A stretch of DNA of 64,000 nucleotides from Lepus europaeus (GCF_033115175.1 NC_084839.1:38487501-38551500); one strand, 5' to 3'. Positions 10,267 to 22,320 are shown, counted from the first letter of the stretch. Numbers and translations are program-made. The notes: a model not told the origin generated them from the sequence alone.

Positions 10267-11750
10267 CAGAATTCCCTTAGTGAATCAGACTATCCGCAAA
10301 AGACACACTTGCCAGCTACGGCCATGGTCGGATCCCAAGGCTAACTCTGGAACCCCACAAAGCCTGACCCATTTGTAACTCTCCCTGTTTCCTGATCTCA
10401 TCACAGTCTGCCGAGCCCAGTGCTGCCAAGGGGACAGAGGTCAGTGCAAATACAGGTTCTTCCCATCCAGCCCCAACGTTTTCCAAAGACAAGGCAGACA
10501 GTTGCCTACAATCCCTATCTTTTGGAGGAAATCTCCAGATCCCATATCGCCTTGTGGCACCGTTATCTCCACTGCCGGACAGAGCAGGGGAGCCCACTCA
10601 TTTGTCCGCCATCAACCTCTTTGGTCCATCCGTCCACCTTCCTCCCTTCTATCTTCCTGCCTTCTCCCTTATCTGCTCCTGGGATCTAGTAACCCAGAGG
10701 TCAAAAATGTCTCCTCCATTTTTCCTTCTTGGTGCGCAGGAAGCAGAACGGAAGAGCAGAAGCTCATCATCAGCCCACACTCTCAATCAGAAATGGGCCT
10801 GGGAGGAGGCAGAGGACAGAGGCCCAGGGGTGGGGCCTCATCTGCGGATTAGGGACTTGTGCTGTGAGCATGGCTGAGTTGGCTACGGCCCACATGCTGC
10901 ATTCCTCTCAGAACTCCTAGAAAATAACTCCTCTCATTTCTCAGCCATTGATCCCAAACTTGGCAATGCCTGAGAGCTGCTAAGAGAAGGGGAAACTTCC
11001 TCCAGTATCTTTCTCAAGGATTTGGTTTTCTAAGAATTAGTTGGCATGCAGAAATTGCAATGCGCTTTCTCTGTAGAAACAGTGAATTGACCTGGTTGTG
11101 GGAATGCCTGTATCCAGCCCCCTCCAAACCAGCATCCCGTACCTTCCCCATCCCCATCCCCCACTGACAGGGGTGATTGCTCCTTTGGAAACGGAAGCAC
11201 TCACAGTCCATCTTTCCTTTTCCTCTCCCTGTAGCTGCCGTGGGACAAGGCTAAAGCCCAGGTGTTCTGGGCCACCACCTCCTCCAGGAAGTGCCTCTGT
11301 CTTTTCCCCCAAAGCCTCCTCTGACTCCCGGGCCCCTTTTTCTGTCCTCTTCCCCATTCATATAATCTCTGACTGTTCTAAGCAGGCAGATCTGCCCATT
11401 GTTAAGGTGGTCACACAGACACATGTGTCCTAGGTACTGCTTATCTAGCAATGCTACCACCAGGTGACTCCCCCTGAAAATTTTTCCAAGGAGCCCAAAG
11501 AAGGGAACACAAGGGAAGAAAGGCCCGAAGCAGAAATGTGTGGCTCCACCCCTGAAGGTAACAAGAGTGAGCCTGCTGCAGGCTTCTGTGACAGGAACAG
11601 GAAGTCTCCAAAGCCTGGGCCGAGACTGTGGCCAGAACCTCATCCCTTATCCTGTGGACCAGTCGATCTCAGATGAGGCAGAGGTCACTGGAGACAACAG
11701 AGAACATTGTTGGGGCCACCGAGGAGGCGCTCGGGCCAGTGGTTGTGGGC
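10267..11750. other. Repeat-poor DNA, no gene recognised
   Basis: Contains a good splice-acceptor-like pyrimidine tract ending in 'ctgtag' at about 11218-11234. The following sequence has no convincing single open frame with a donor. No repeat family was recognised. Confidence 0.45.
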
Positions 11751-11990
11751 TTGAGCTCTGAGCTCAAGCACCCTGGTTCTGAATCTCAGCTCCATAAGTT
11801 TTGCCCCCATGGGACCTTATGCAGGTTCATTTGCACTTCTCAGCTTTAGATTTCTCATCTGTGAAAAAGGGATGTGGTGGTGCCTGCCTTACAGGGCAGT
11901 TGTGAGATATGAACAGTGAGGTGGGTAAATCATTGAGCCTGTCACCTGCTAAGTCCTCAGTGACATCAGCTGTTTCTGTCATTGTGCTTA
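11750..11990 (+). mobile_element. MIR, near full length
   Basis: The order matches MIR: 'gagctcaagcaccctggttctgaatctcagctcc', 'acttctcagctttagatttctcatctgtgaaaaagggatg', 'gcctgccttacagggcagttgtgag'. It is clearly diverged. Confidence 0.8.
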
Positions 11991-12018
11991 TTATGGGGGT
12001 CTTGAGGGACAATGATCC

Positions 12019-12049
12019 CCTCTCTCTCTCTCTCTCCCTCTCTCTCTCG
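12019..12049 (+). repeat. Imperfect (TC)n microsatellite
   Basis: TC run with one CCC interruption. It lies just left of a GC-rich block. Confidence 0.9.
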
Positions 12050-12893
12050 GTGAATGTGCTATGAGCCCACGCAGGCTACCCCAGTGCTGCACTCAGCCAG
12101 ATGTGGCTCAGTCAGTGCAGCAGATGACGCAGGCTGGGAGGGCCAGGAGCCGGACAGGACCACCCAAGGGGCCGGGGAAGGTGCTGGCAGGCCGGCGTCT
12201 GCTGCAGCTGCTGGGCAGCCATCCAGGGTGACAGGCAGAATGCAGCGTACAAGGGTGTGGAAACAGACGACAGGTGGCAGCTCAGCCACCATCGGCGGCT
12301 GCAGAGGGGAGCGGCAGGGCGGATCGTCTAGCATTTGGGAACAGGGTGTCCCTGCCAGCAGGTGGATCGCAGCAACAGGCAATTCCAGAGGGGTCTTCTG
12401 GAATCCACGTAGGCAAGCAGCCACGGGGCAGGCTGCCCGCAGATCCCAGAACCCAGTGAAGGGCTACACAGGGACTGGGGCTTGGGAGGAGGCCGGAGAT
12501 AGCCAAGCAGGGCCTCAAGCCTGGAAGGACCGGAGAGGTCACCAGGATGAGGCCACAGGCACAGGACACGAGGGAGCAGTGGCACTACCAGACACAGGCA
12601 TCCAGGAGGCAGGAGAGAAGGACTGCAGGACTGGGAGTGCTGTGGGGCCTGCTGTGGCCCAGCCCCACCCCCACCCCTGCACCCAGGCCAGGCCATCTCC
12701 CAGGCAACCAGGGCAGGTCCCAGCCTGTGCTGTCCCCACAAAGAGGGGGCAGGGAAGGGAAGCTGGAGGTCATCTTTCTCCCTCTCCCACACAGTTCCAC
12801 CCAGCTACTATTCCTCTTGTCCTAATTCTTGCCCTGTGTCATGCTGTCTTTTCCCCAGCTCCTACTTGCTAATGAGGATGAATCAAAACACAC
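12050..12893 (+). other. GC-rich block with a 272-codon open frame of doubtful status
   Basis: The frame 12054-12872 is the longest in the window. It is rich in Gly, Ala, Gln and Arg, has no recognisable domain, signal peptide or membrane segment, and starts directly after a microsatellite. Several minus-strand frames (66-154 codons) are open over the same DNA, which fits depletion of A/T-rich stop codons. CAGG and GGCAGG words recur, suggesting decayed simple-sequence origin. It is probably not a gene. Confidence 0.2.
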
Positions 12894-12908
12894 AGGATCA
12901 ACTTTTTT

Positions 12909-13242
12909 TAAAAAAAGATTTATTTATTTATTTGAAAGAGTGATACAGAGAGAGAAGGAGAGGCAGAGAGAGAGAGAGAGAGAGAGTCTTCCATCTGCTG
13001 ATTCATTCCCCAATTGGCTACAATGGCCGGAGCTGCGCCCATCCGAAGCCAGGAGCCAGGAGCTTCTTCCAGGTCTCCCATGCGGGTGCAGAGACCCAAG
13101 GACTTGGGCCATCTTCTGCTTTCCCAGACCGTAGCAGGGATCTGGACTGTAAGTGGAGTACTCGGGACTCAAACCAGCGCCCATATGGGATGCTGGCACT
13201 GCAGGCAGCAGCCTTACCTGTTATGCCACACCACCAGCCACC
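12909..13242 (-). mobile_element. CSINE type A (stack member 1)
   Basis: Tail side 'aagatttatttatttatttgaaagag' with a GA-rich run at 12946-12987; head side 'ttatgccacaccaccagccacc'. Confidence 0.93.
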
Positions 13243-13256
13243 GGGATCAACTTTTT

Positions 13257-13563
13257 AAAAAAGATTTATTTATTTTTTTGGAAGACAGATTACAGAGAGG
13301 GAAGCACAGGGCAGGGGGAGTCTTCCATCCACTGGTTTACTCTCCAAGTGGCCGCAACAGCCAGGGCTGAGCCAGGAGATCGTGCATGTCTCCCATGGGT
13401 GGCAGGGGCACAAGCACTTAGGCCATCTTCTTCTGTTGCTTTTCTCAGGTCATTAGCAGGGAGCTGGATCAGAAGTGAAGCAGCCTGGACATGAACCAGT
13501 GCCCATATAGGATGTCGGTGCTGCAGGCAGAGGCTTTACCCACTGGGCCACAATGCCAGCCCT
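13257..13563 (-). mobile_element. CSINE type A (stack member 2)
   Basis: Tail side 'aagatttatttatttttttgg'; head side 'cactgggccacaatgccagcccta'. It lacks the long GA tract of its neighbour. Confidence 0.93.
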
Positions 13564-13576
13564 AGGATCAATTTTA

Positions 13577-13908
13577 TTTTTTAATAAAATTTTTTGATTG
13601 ATTTATTTATTTGAAAGTCATAGTCACACAGAGAGAAGGAGCGGCAGAGTCTTCCATCTGCTGATTCACTCCCCAGTTGGCCACAACAGCTGGAATTGCA
13701 CCAATCCGAAGCCAGGAGCCAGGATCTTCTTCCAGGTCTCCCACACATGTGCAGGGGCCCAAGGACAGGGGCCATCTTCCACTGCTTTCCCAGACCATAG
13801 CAGAGAGCTGGATGGGAAGTGGAGCAACAGGGACTTGAACCAGCACCCATATGGAATGCTGGCACTGCAGGCAGCAGCTTAACCTGCTACGCCACGGTGC
13901 CAGTCCCC
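13577..13908 (-). mobile_element. CSINE type A (stack member 3)
   Basis: Tail side 'gattgatttatttatttgaaagtc'; head side 'ctgctacgccacggtgccagtcccc'. Confidence 0.93.
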
Positions 13909-13920
13909 AGGATCAACTTT

Positions 13921-14369
13921 TTAAAAATGAAAAGCACAGTCTCTCAGGGACAGAACAGCCCCCTGACAGTCATCTGGTAAATGACACGTGTCATGTGTCA
14001 CAAGGCTTCTGCTCTGTGCCCCAGTGGAAGGAGGGGACTGTAGCAGCAAACACAGCTGGAGGGAGCTAGACCCCCCATACAGGAAGAGAGATAGGATTCT
14101 CAAGCCCAGGACTTGGATTCACCTTCCATTTGTTCCTTTCTTGGGCTCAGCCAACAACCCCTCCATAAATTCCATTCTGGGCCTGTGTCTTGCCAATGAC
14201 CCCAGAAGCTTTTGTCTTGGAGTTCAAGTAACCTTGGGAGCCAGGTTCAAGTTCACCTACATGAGCCCTACATTCTCACAGAGGAAACAAACCCATGTTG
14301 CCCTGTGTAGGCTAAGTCTCAAACTTATACATTCATTTATATTGTTTCCCAAACTTCACACATACTGGT
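13921..14369. other. Repeat-poor spacer
   Basis: A 175-codon plus frame (13988-14515) starts here and runs into the next CSINE. No domain is visible. Nothing else was recognised. Confidence 0.45.
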
Positions 14370-14682
14370 TATATTTATTTATTTATTTATTTAAGAGGCA
14401 GAGTGACAGAGAGAGAGACATCATCAATCCACTGGTCCATTCCCTAAATGGCCACAAGAGCCAGGGCTGGGCCAGACCAAAGCCAGGAGCCAGGAACTCC
14501 ATCCTCATCTCCTAAATGGGTAGCAGGGGCTCAAACACTTAGGCCATCTCCTGTTGCTTTCCCAGGTACATTAGCAGGACACGGCATCGGAAGCAGAGCA
14601 GCCAGTACTCAAACTGGCTGTGGGATGCTAGCATCACAAGTGGCAGCTTAATCTGTCGAACTGTTACACTACCCACCCCCAA
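14370..14682 (-). mobile_element. CSINE type A, diverged
   Basis: Tail side 'tatttatttatttatttaagaggcagagtgac'; head side 'cttaatctgtcgaactgttacactaccc', which is more decayed than the stack to its left. Confidence 0.87.
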
Positions 14683-16440
14683 CGCACACACACATTCTCT
14701 TAATCACTGGCCTTCTGAACTGAAGGGTGTGAGCAGTGAGAGTGGACCCCCCACACTGGGGCACCCTATGAGGGCAGATGCACAGTCACTGGAGCCCGGG
14801 GTACATGAGCCACATCCTGCTGTAACTGGCCTCTTCCTCCGTGGTAAGACGGGCCAAAGGACTAGTGACCTAGACTTGGTGGCAGCAGGCCAGACGGCCT
14901 TCTAAGCTCGCTCTCGGCTTCATTATCCAGTTACTGACATGCATAACATATGATGCACCTGGAGCTGAGCCCATGGAATTCATCTGGAGCCAAGGGTGAT
15001 GCATCTGGTGATGGAAAGACCAGGTCACTGGGCCTTCCATGACCAAGGCTTCCTGGATACATGCAAAGCAGAATGGCCAATAACATCACTCTAGATCTTT
15101 CCAACAGAGAGGACTTAATAGAAAGAAGAGGTGACAAAGGTGAGGAAGGGCTAAGAAGCCACACAAGGGAGGATGAGCCAACCTAGAGATGGGCAGTGGC
15201 AGGGAGCCACATCTGACCTTGGGCTGGAGAGAAAAAGGAAAAGAGAGGAAGGGGGGGGGGGGGTTAAAGCCTGTCCACTGTGAATTACAGAGAGGTGACT
15301 TGTGATGTGAGCTGGGGCTGGGAGGAGGCTCAGATTCTGCCAAAGGGCCGGTTCCCACAAAGGCGGAGATGGAACATCTGACCTCCCCACCTCCACCACC
15401 ACCTTTGAATCTTCTGCTAGGCCCTCCACCAAGTAAATTTACCTGAAAACCAACGTGCAAGGAGCCTGGGAAATGCAGTCACTGCAGAGCAACCCTGGAA
15501 GGGCAAAGATCCAAGCCAAGGGCAAACAGGCGCTTGGCCAGTGCCCGAGTTGTTTGCAAGTGTCTCCTCCTCTGGCCTCTGAGTCCCAACGGGGTGGAAA
15601 GGGAGCAGCTGCCTTTGTTGTAAAGGGCGTCTGGGTTATGTGCACAACCTGGAGGTTCCTTGGCACGCTCATCACAGGAGGATGACACCCCTGAAGGGAA
15701 CCGGGCTCATCTGTAAACAAGAGGTGCCCACTCCCAGGAGCCAGCTGTCTTTGGATTTTGGTTAAAGGCTGGGCTGGATCCCGGCACTAGGAGGCACTGG
15801 GAAGCATTTGCTGCCCTGTGCCTTGGGGATGGAGAGAAATGTGGCATAGTTCAGGGCAGAGAGCACACAGAATGCCCCAGGAGAGGGTCAGAGAACCTCC
15901 CCCTCCCCCAAACCCAGACCACACTGGGCCCAACTTCCTCCAGGCCTCTTCAGAGGACTCCCTCAAGATCTTCAGGCTGAGCTGGCACCAGGGCACGCTC
16001 CACTCACATCCTATCATTCCTCCCACCCTAGGAGCTGGTGCTGACACAGGAAGTTCCTCCCTCCCAGGCCCTCAGCACCAGGGTCCCAGGAATGAGAGTA
16101 AGAGAGGGTGGGGAGAGGGAAAGGACATTGCTAAGATTCCTGGAAGCTTTTCTGGCCTCACAGAAGGAAGGTCTTGCCCAGCATGGGTTGAGAGTTTGAA
16201 TATGAGCCCAAGCCCGGGAAAGTATGCAAAATGGGAGGCTTTTCCCCACCCTATCTTGGCCCTCCTTTGGCAGTAACAGCCTAACTCCTGCTCAGACACT
16301 GTCGTTTATTAGTTCCAACATTCCATATGAGTCTGTGTCCTCAGCTGGCCTGTGAGTTCTCCATAGGCAGGAGTCAGATCCACATGGCACAGAGTTCAGC
16401 ACACACCCCATCCCTCATCACACTGCACAAATCCAGGGAG
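14683..16440. other. Repeat-poor DNA with a G13 run
   Basis: G13 homopolymer at 15251-15263. A weak MIR-like block may lie at 14820-14900 ('cctcttcctccgtggtaagacggg'). Open frames up to 152 codons show no domain and overlap on both strands. Confidence 0.4.
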
Positions 16441-17046
16441 TACCTTCACCATGACTCCTAGGCCTGACTGGTTGCATAATTTGTGAAGCTGGGTGCAAAA
16501 TGAAACTGCAGGATCCTTGTTAAAATGTGTTACAAATTTCAAGATAGTGGTAACAGAGCATTAAACCAAGAGCAGAATGCTTCTAAGCTCAGGGCCCTGT
16601 GTGATCCCACAGGTCCTTGCCCGGGGATCCAGCCCTGGTCCTAGGCGCGGTGTGTAGTAGCTTGCTTCCAAAGATGCCTCCATCATTCCCTTACCTACCC
16701 ATGCCCACATGCCCCTCCCACAGCAAACCATTTTCTTGAATCTGGACTTAACCAACGGAATGCAATAGAAATGACATCCCTGTACCTGCAAGCCTTGCAG
16801 GTTCTGCCTGCATCTCATGGAATGCTTGCTCCCAGAACCCAGTTGCCATGTGAGAGAAATCCAAGCCATCTGGAGAATCCATGGGTGCAGCCAGCACCAG
16901 TGAGCAGTCACGTGACTGAACCACATTGACCATCTGGCCCCATCAAGCCCTCAGATGACTGTAGCCCAGCTGACATCTGACTGTAACCTCATGAAAGACC
17001 CCAAGTGAGAATCACCCAGCTGAGCTCAGTCAACTCAAAGCACCAT
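16440..17046 (+). mobile_element. ERVL-MaLR type LTR (MLT1-like)
   Basis: The right part matches the well-known MaLR series: 'tgagagaaatccaagccatctggag', 'caagccctcagatgactgtagcccagctgacatctgac', 'aacctcatgaaagacccc', 'gagaatcacccagctgagct'. The left part is weaker. The 3' end is interrupted by the CSINE at 17060. Confidence 0.6.
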
Positions 17047-17059
17047 AAAAAATACAGCC

Positions 17060-17256
17060 ACGGCACAGGCATTGTGACTCAGCAGGTTAAACTGCCACTT
17101 GGGACATTCATATTCCATACTGGAGTCCCAGCTCAAGTCCCAACTACCCTGCTTCTGATGCAGCTTCCTGCTAATGCATCCTGGAGGCAGTAGATGATGG
17201 CTCAGGTGCTTGGGATCCTGCCAGCCTCCTGGGAAAGCCAGATGGAGTCCTGACCG

Positions 17257-17288
<32 letters not shown>

Positions 17289-17318
17289 GCCTTTCACATA
17301 GATGAAAATAATTTTTTT
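17060..17318 (+). mobile_element. CSINE type B with target-site duplication
   Basis: Head 'ggcacaggcattgtgactcagcagg', body 'cttcctgctaatgcatcctggaggcag', then a TC tract and 'ctttcacatagatgaaaat'. 'aaaatacagccac' on the left and 'aaatatagccaac' on the right form a slightly decayed duplication. Confidence 0.9.
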
Positions 17319-17329
17319 AAATATAGCCA

Positions 17330-17497
17330 ACATGATGCTTTAAAATTTCAGAGTTCAGGCTTTGGATTTTTAGATTAGGGATGTTCAATCCATAAAGTTC
17401 ATGCAAACATTTCAAAATCCCAAAAACTTTAAGATCTGAAACACTTCTGGTCCCAAACATTTCAGGTATGAAATATCCAACTTGTAATAGTAAATTA
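17330..17497 (+). mobile_element. Tc/mariner-type DNA transposon remnant
   Basis: The run 'ttcaggctttggatttttagattagggatgttcaatcc', followed by 'ttcaaaatcccaaaaac' and 'gaaacacttctggtcccaaacatttcagg', is the familiar terminal region of a mammalian TcMar DNA transposon (Kanga-like from memory). The family name is tentative. Confidence 0.5.
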
Positions 17498-18138
17498 TGC
17501 TTTAAATCACAACCTTTTGTGGTGCTTTGCTATAAAACAGTAGACAACTGGGACATTCTCCCAGGAATGGCATTCACTTAGAATCCCATGCGAGGGTCCA
17601 GGGCTCTGCGACACAACTGGCTGATCACACAGTAGGAGCCCGAGACAGGCTGACATCTGGCCTGACAGTGTTGGCACCAGACACGTGGGCCCCCTGACCC
17701 AGGACGTGCCCTCTCTCTGATGGATGCTCTTTGTGATGAAATATTTGCCATCTGGTTTCAACCTGACATCTCCCTCGCTAATGAGGATGTGGATACTGCT
17801 GTCTCCAGAGATTCACGACCACTTCCTCCCACCCCGTTCCTACCCTTCCTATCTCAGGAAATGAAAAGCAAGATTTCCCCAGGGCCTGTTTACCCACAGC
17901 AACCTAACAGGATTCCAAAACCAATCTCACAGCCAGTTCCAATATCTGTCTTCATTGGAATCATAATACAGATGCTGCACCTGCCCTCAGGATCTGTTCT
18001 CTGCTGTTCTGTTTGCTCATTTGTTTTTCCAGGATCTTTAAACATCTGATTAAATTTCATGCTTCAAGTGAAAAGTTCTGAAGATGGAAGATTATCAAGC
18101 TTGGCGACTTGCATCAGCCGGGGTCACTGCTTGGCAGC
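17498..18138. other. Repeat-poor DNA, no gene recognised
   Basis: Holds a 109-codon plus frame (17720-18049) with no recognisable domain. No repeats were recognised. Confidence 0.45.
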
Positions 18139-18150
18139 TTTTCACCAGCT

Positions 18151-18490
18151 CTTTCTTTCTTTCTTTTTTTTTTTTAGGGAAGATTTATTTATTTATTTGA
18201 AAGGCAGAGTTACAGAGAGGCAGAGGCAGAGGCTGAAAGAGAGAAAGGTCTTCAATCCGCTGGTTCACTCCCCAGATGGCCGTGTCGATCCAAAGCCAGG
18301 AACCAGGAGCTTCTTCTGGGTCTCCCACATGGGCGCAGGGGCCCAAGGACTTAAGCCATCTTCTACTGCTTTCCCAGGCTATAGCAGGGAGCAGGATTGG
18401 AAGTGGAGCACCTGGGACTCAAACCGGCGCCCATATGGGTTGCCGGCATTGCAGGTGGCGGCTGTACCCGCTATGCCACTGCACTGACCT
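18151..18490 (-). mobile_element. CSINE type A with target-site duplication
   Basis: The duplication 'ttcaccagctcttt' / 'ttcaccagcttt' lies at about 18141 and 18493. Tail side 'gaagatttatttatttatttgaaagg'; head side 'atgccactgcactgacc'. Confidence 0.93.
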
Positions 18491-19687
18491 CTTTCACCAG
18501 CTTTGCTCAGTTCTATCTCCTTACCCCTTGTCTCCCAGCACTCCTCTTGTGCCCATTGAGTTCCTCTCTCAGTTGCTGGTCACACCATCTTCTTTTGCCT
18601 ACAGCCCACCCCTTAAACCCATGATGTGAGCAGCCCCTAGAAGACAAGCCCAAACCAGGGTGCAGCGCATCAGCTCAGCCAGAGGGGCTCAGATCCCAGG
18701 CTAACATGACACCCCCTTCCTGTGATGCTCCTCGCACTGGCCCTGCCTCTTCTAGCACAAACTCCCTCCCAAAATGCACCTCTCCCTGAAATGAGCAGAC
18801 CATGCAGGCAAAGATCCAAGGTACACCCAGAGATCCAAGTCACCAGGCTGGGGTGTGTCCCACAGGCTTCCTGAGCCTGTATCCCCCACCACCTGCCCCC
18901 ACTGTTCCTGAGGGAAGCAGAAGGATGCAATGGGACCCAGGCCATGGTTAGTCTGCATAGCCTGATCCTTATTTTCATTTAGTGAACACAAAAGCTCCTG
19001 TGGTTGCAAGACAGGTCACAGGCACTTCATTTTGACCAGGTAACTGGCAAGTAGCCTGTCCAGGGACCAACAACTCTAAGACAGCAGGAAACAGTTTTGA
19101 GATAATGGCCAGTCTCCCTTTCCTCCCAGGAGCTCCTGCTGTCCTCCCAGCCCACCCCATCCTCAACTCATATTCACACAGCTGCACTGTCTTATACACA
19201 CTGGTCCCAGAGAGGATAAGTTGGGGAAAATGCAAACTTTGATACCTGGCAAGATTGAAATATTTAAGAGAAACACCTTGAGTGAGAGCAGGGCTCTTCC
19301 TCACCTTTCCTCTGCACCCCCAAAAACAAACAGGAAAAAGCCCTCTGAATGGTGAGGAGAGAGAAAGCAGGAAAGTGGTGAGAACAGAGAGGTTGGTGGG
19401 CCCAGGCCACAGGCATTGACATGAAGGGCTCGCACAGCTGGAATGAGGAATGGGACAGCCAAGGCCTCTGTGCGGGACTGCCCTACATTCCAGCCATTCT
19501 GCAACCTGGGGGCCGAGTGGCTGTCTTTTCTGGTGGATCCCCTGGGGATCTTCCTTTTGTAGCAGCAGCATGGGAGCCAATCATGCTTTGCTCATACCCA
19601 TTCCAAATTACCCCACCTGGCCCCAAAGCCCCAGACACCTGAGTCCTCAAGAACAGGGGATTGGGACTGGTGTCCTGCCAGCAGTCT
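18491..19687. other. Repeat-poor DNA, no gene recognised
   Basis: The longest frame is a 201-codon minus frame (18975-19580) with no visible domain or splice-bounded segment. No repeat was recognised. Confidence 0.4.
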
Positions 19688-20014
19688 GGGCCACCAGCTG
19701 GGACACGGCATCCCATGAGTCCCGGTTCAAGTCATGATTGCTTCATCTCCAATCCAGCTCTCTGCTAGTGCACCTGGGAAAGCAGTGGAAGATAGCCCAA
19801 GTAGCTGGGCCCCTGCCACCGACGTGGGAGACCTGGGTGGAATTCCTGGCTCCTGGCTTTGGCCTGGCCCAGCCCCGGCCATTGCAACCATTTGGGTTGT
19901 GAAGCAGTGGATGGAAGATCCTCTCCCTCTCTTTTTCTCTCGCTCTCGCTCTCCCTCTCTCTGTAACTCTGCCTTTCAAATAAATAAATCTTAAAAAAAG
20001 AAAAAAAAAAAAAG
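19688..20014 (+). mobile_element. CSINE type A/B intermediate, head decayed
   Basis: Begins weakly with 'gtctgggccaccagctgggacac'. Body 'cacctgggaaagcagtggaagatagccc', tail 'gcctttcaaataaataaatcttaaa' and an A-rich end. Confidence 0.88.
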
Positions 20015-20420
20015 GAAATTGAACCCTCAACAACCCCTTCCCATCACCACCCCACATACCTGCTGTGAAGCAGCTGGAAACACTGTACTCACGCTGGGGT
20101 AAGCACCTGAGTTCCATGGGGCACCTTCAGGTGGCAGACGCCTACCCAAGGCTTCTCCCACCTTCCCTTGTTTACTGAAAGAACAGGCACTGAGGCTCCT
20201 CCTACCCGCCCTTCAAACCTGGCCTCAGACTCAGCTTCTGCATCAAACCTCTCCCTACAGCTGCCTCCCTTGGAAGGAGCCCCCCTCTCCCGGCTGCTAC
20301 ACCTCTAACCTTTTCTTCTTCTTTCTGTTATTCCTCTTCTCAGCCAATGTCATTCAGTATCAACCTGGCAGTGTAGCAGCTCTCTTTTCCCCTTCATCTT
20401 TGCTGGTCATTTCAGAAGGC
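20015..20420 (+). mobile_element. Possible L2 remnant
   Basis: 'ccttcaaacctggcctcagactcagcttctgcatcaaacctctccc' resembles the L2 segment 'cttcaggtctcagctcaaatgtcacctcc'. It is very diverged and the limits are uncertain. Confidence 0.3.
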
Positions 20421-20765
20421 GTTTTTTTTTTTTTTTTTTTTTTTTTTTGACAGGCAGAGTGGACAGTGAGAGAGAGAGAGACAGAGAGAAATGTCTTCCT
20501 TTTTCCGTTGGTTCACCCCCCAAATGGCTGCTATGGCCGGCGCACTGCGCTGATCCAAAGCCAGGAGCCAGGTGCTTCTCCAGGTCTCCCATGGGGTGCA
20601 GGGCCCAAGCACTTGGGCCATCCTCCACTGCTCTCCCGGACCACAGCAGAGAGCTGGACTGGAAGAAGAGCAACCGGGACAGAATCCGGCACCCCAACTG
20701 GGACTAGAACTTGGGGTGCCAGCACCGCAGGTGGAGGATTAGCCAAATGAGCCGCGGCACCTGCC
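20421..20765 (-). mobile_element. CSINE type C (young)
   Basis: A pure T run of about 24 (tail) is followed by 'gacaggcagagtggacagtg'. CpG-rich words remain ('atggccggcgcactgcgctg'). The head is 'aatgagccgcggcacctgcc'. Low divergence implies a recent insertion. Confidence 0.93.
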
Positions 20766-21263
20766 TCAAAAGGGTTTTTTTACACAGACAAATGAGATTT
20801 TGAGGGAAATCATTGGACATCCTTATTCTTAATAAAGCAGACAGTGAGATCCCAGCCAGAATGAGAGGCTCTTTGCTAAGACTGACTTTCAGTAGGAGTG
20901 GTGATGGTGAGGAGAACGGAAGTGACACGGCTCAAAGCAACCACTCTAGGAGGAAGTGAGCAGTAGCTGGGAGCAGGTGCAACCGAGGAGGACTGTACTA
21001 AACCGTGTTTCCCTGACTTGCTTTGGTTTTGGGGGCCATATTCTTCACCCTGGGACTGATTTAATGAGGAATTCATTTTTTATTTAAAACAAGAATTGTA
21101 TAGACAATTTAATTTTACAATGCACACATTAATTTAGTGCAACTTATATGCCAGATATAAGGTTGCAAAACTGAGTAAGATATGGGCCCTGCTCCCAACA
21201 AGCAAAGTCCTTTTCTTGTGAATGAGCCTGAAACAGATGAGAATTTTTCAAAGCAAACTGCGA
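20766..21263. other. Repeat-poor spacer, AT-rich right half
   Basis: Nothing was recognised. Confidence 0.5.
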
Positions 21264-21591
21264 GGCTGGTGCTGTGGCACAGTGGGTTAATGCCCTGGCC
21301 TGAAGTATCGGCATCCCATATGGACGCTGGTTTTAGTCCCAGCTGCTCCTCTTCTAATCCAGCTCTCTGCTATGGCCTGGGAAAGCAGTAGAAGATGGCT
21401 CAGGTCCTTGGGCCCCTGCACCCACGTGGGAGACCCGGAAGAAGCTCCTGGCTCCTGGCTTCGGATCGGTGTAGCTCCGGCCATTGCGATCATCTGGGGA
21501 GTGAACCATCGGATGGAAGACCTCTCTCTCTGTCTCTACCTCTCTGTAACTCTGTCTTTCAATAAATAAAATAAATCTAAAAAAAAAAAAT
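21264..21591 (+). mobile_element. CSINE type A
   Basis: Head 'gaggctggtgctgtggcacag'; body with 'tggcttcggatcggtgtag'; tail 'ctttcaataaataaaataaatc' plus A11. 'caaactgcg' on the left and 'gaactgcat' on the right suggest a decayed duplication. Confidence 0.93.
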
Positions 21592-21867
21592 CAAGTGAAC
21601 TGCATTTTTTTAAAGGGAGGGTGATGATGGGAGATGAACTCTAATAATATAGGAAGCATTTATGTAAAAATAGGAAGAACCGAGGCCATTTGTGCCTCTG
21701 TAATGAGCACTTGGCAAGACACTTCCTCTCTGATAAATCTCACAGAGCCCACAAATCCCGGCTCTCTGCCCTTCATCCCATGAGCAGCCCCAACACACAG
21801 CTCAAGGCTCTTTCCCATTGGGACCATGCTCGGCCTTGGGTGAATAACCACAGTCCTATATTTCTTT

Positions 21868-22238
21868 TTTTTTTTTTTAATTTTTATTTATTTATTTATT
21901 TATTTTTATTTTTGACAGGCAGAGTGGACAGTGAGAGAGAGACAGAGAGAAAGGTCTTCCTTTTGCCGTTGGTTCACCCTCCAATGGCCGCCGCGGTAGG
22001 CGCGCTGCGGCCAGCGCACCGCGCTGATCCGATGGCAGGAGCCAGGTGCTTATCCTGGTCTCCCATGGGGTGCAGGGCCCAAGCACTTGGGCCATCCTCC
22101 ACTGCACTCCCTGGCCACAGCAGAGAGCTGGCCTGGAAGAGGGGCAACCGGGACAGGATCGGTGCCCCGACCGGGACTAGAACCCGGTGTGCCGGTGCTG
22201 CAAGGCGGAGGATTAACCTAGTGAGCCGCGGCGCTGGC
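21868..22238 (-). mobile_element. CSINE type C (young) with perfect target-site duplication
   Basis: The word 'cctatatttcttt' flanks it exactly (21855-21867 and 22239-22251). It carries an unusually long T/ATTT tail and CpG-rich internal words. Confidence 0.95.
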
Positions 22239-22320
22239 CCTATATTTCTTTACTGTGGTTGATCTAGCTAGGGCTATAGTTTATTTTCTTGTAAATTTTT
22301 ATTTTTTAAAAGGTGATCTT

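Larger units (their letters stand above)
12894..13920 (-). mobile_element. Stack of three CSINEs sharing one insertion target
   Basis: The word 'aggatcaacttttt' (or close variants) occurs at 12894, 13243, 13564 and 13909: before, between and after three minus-strand CSINEs. Each insertion appears to have duplicated the same target again. See the individual copies. Confidence 0.85.

Noticed and set aside
11218..11260. Strong acceptor-like tract ending in 'ctgtag'
   Set aside because: No donor and no single open frame follow within a normal exon length that differs from chance.
18975..19580. 201-codon minus frame
   Set aside because: No domain, no splice-bounded segment, and several plus frames are open over the same DNA.
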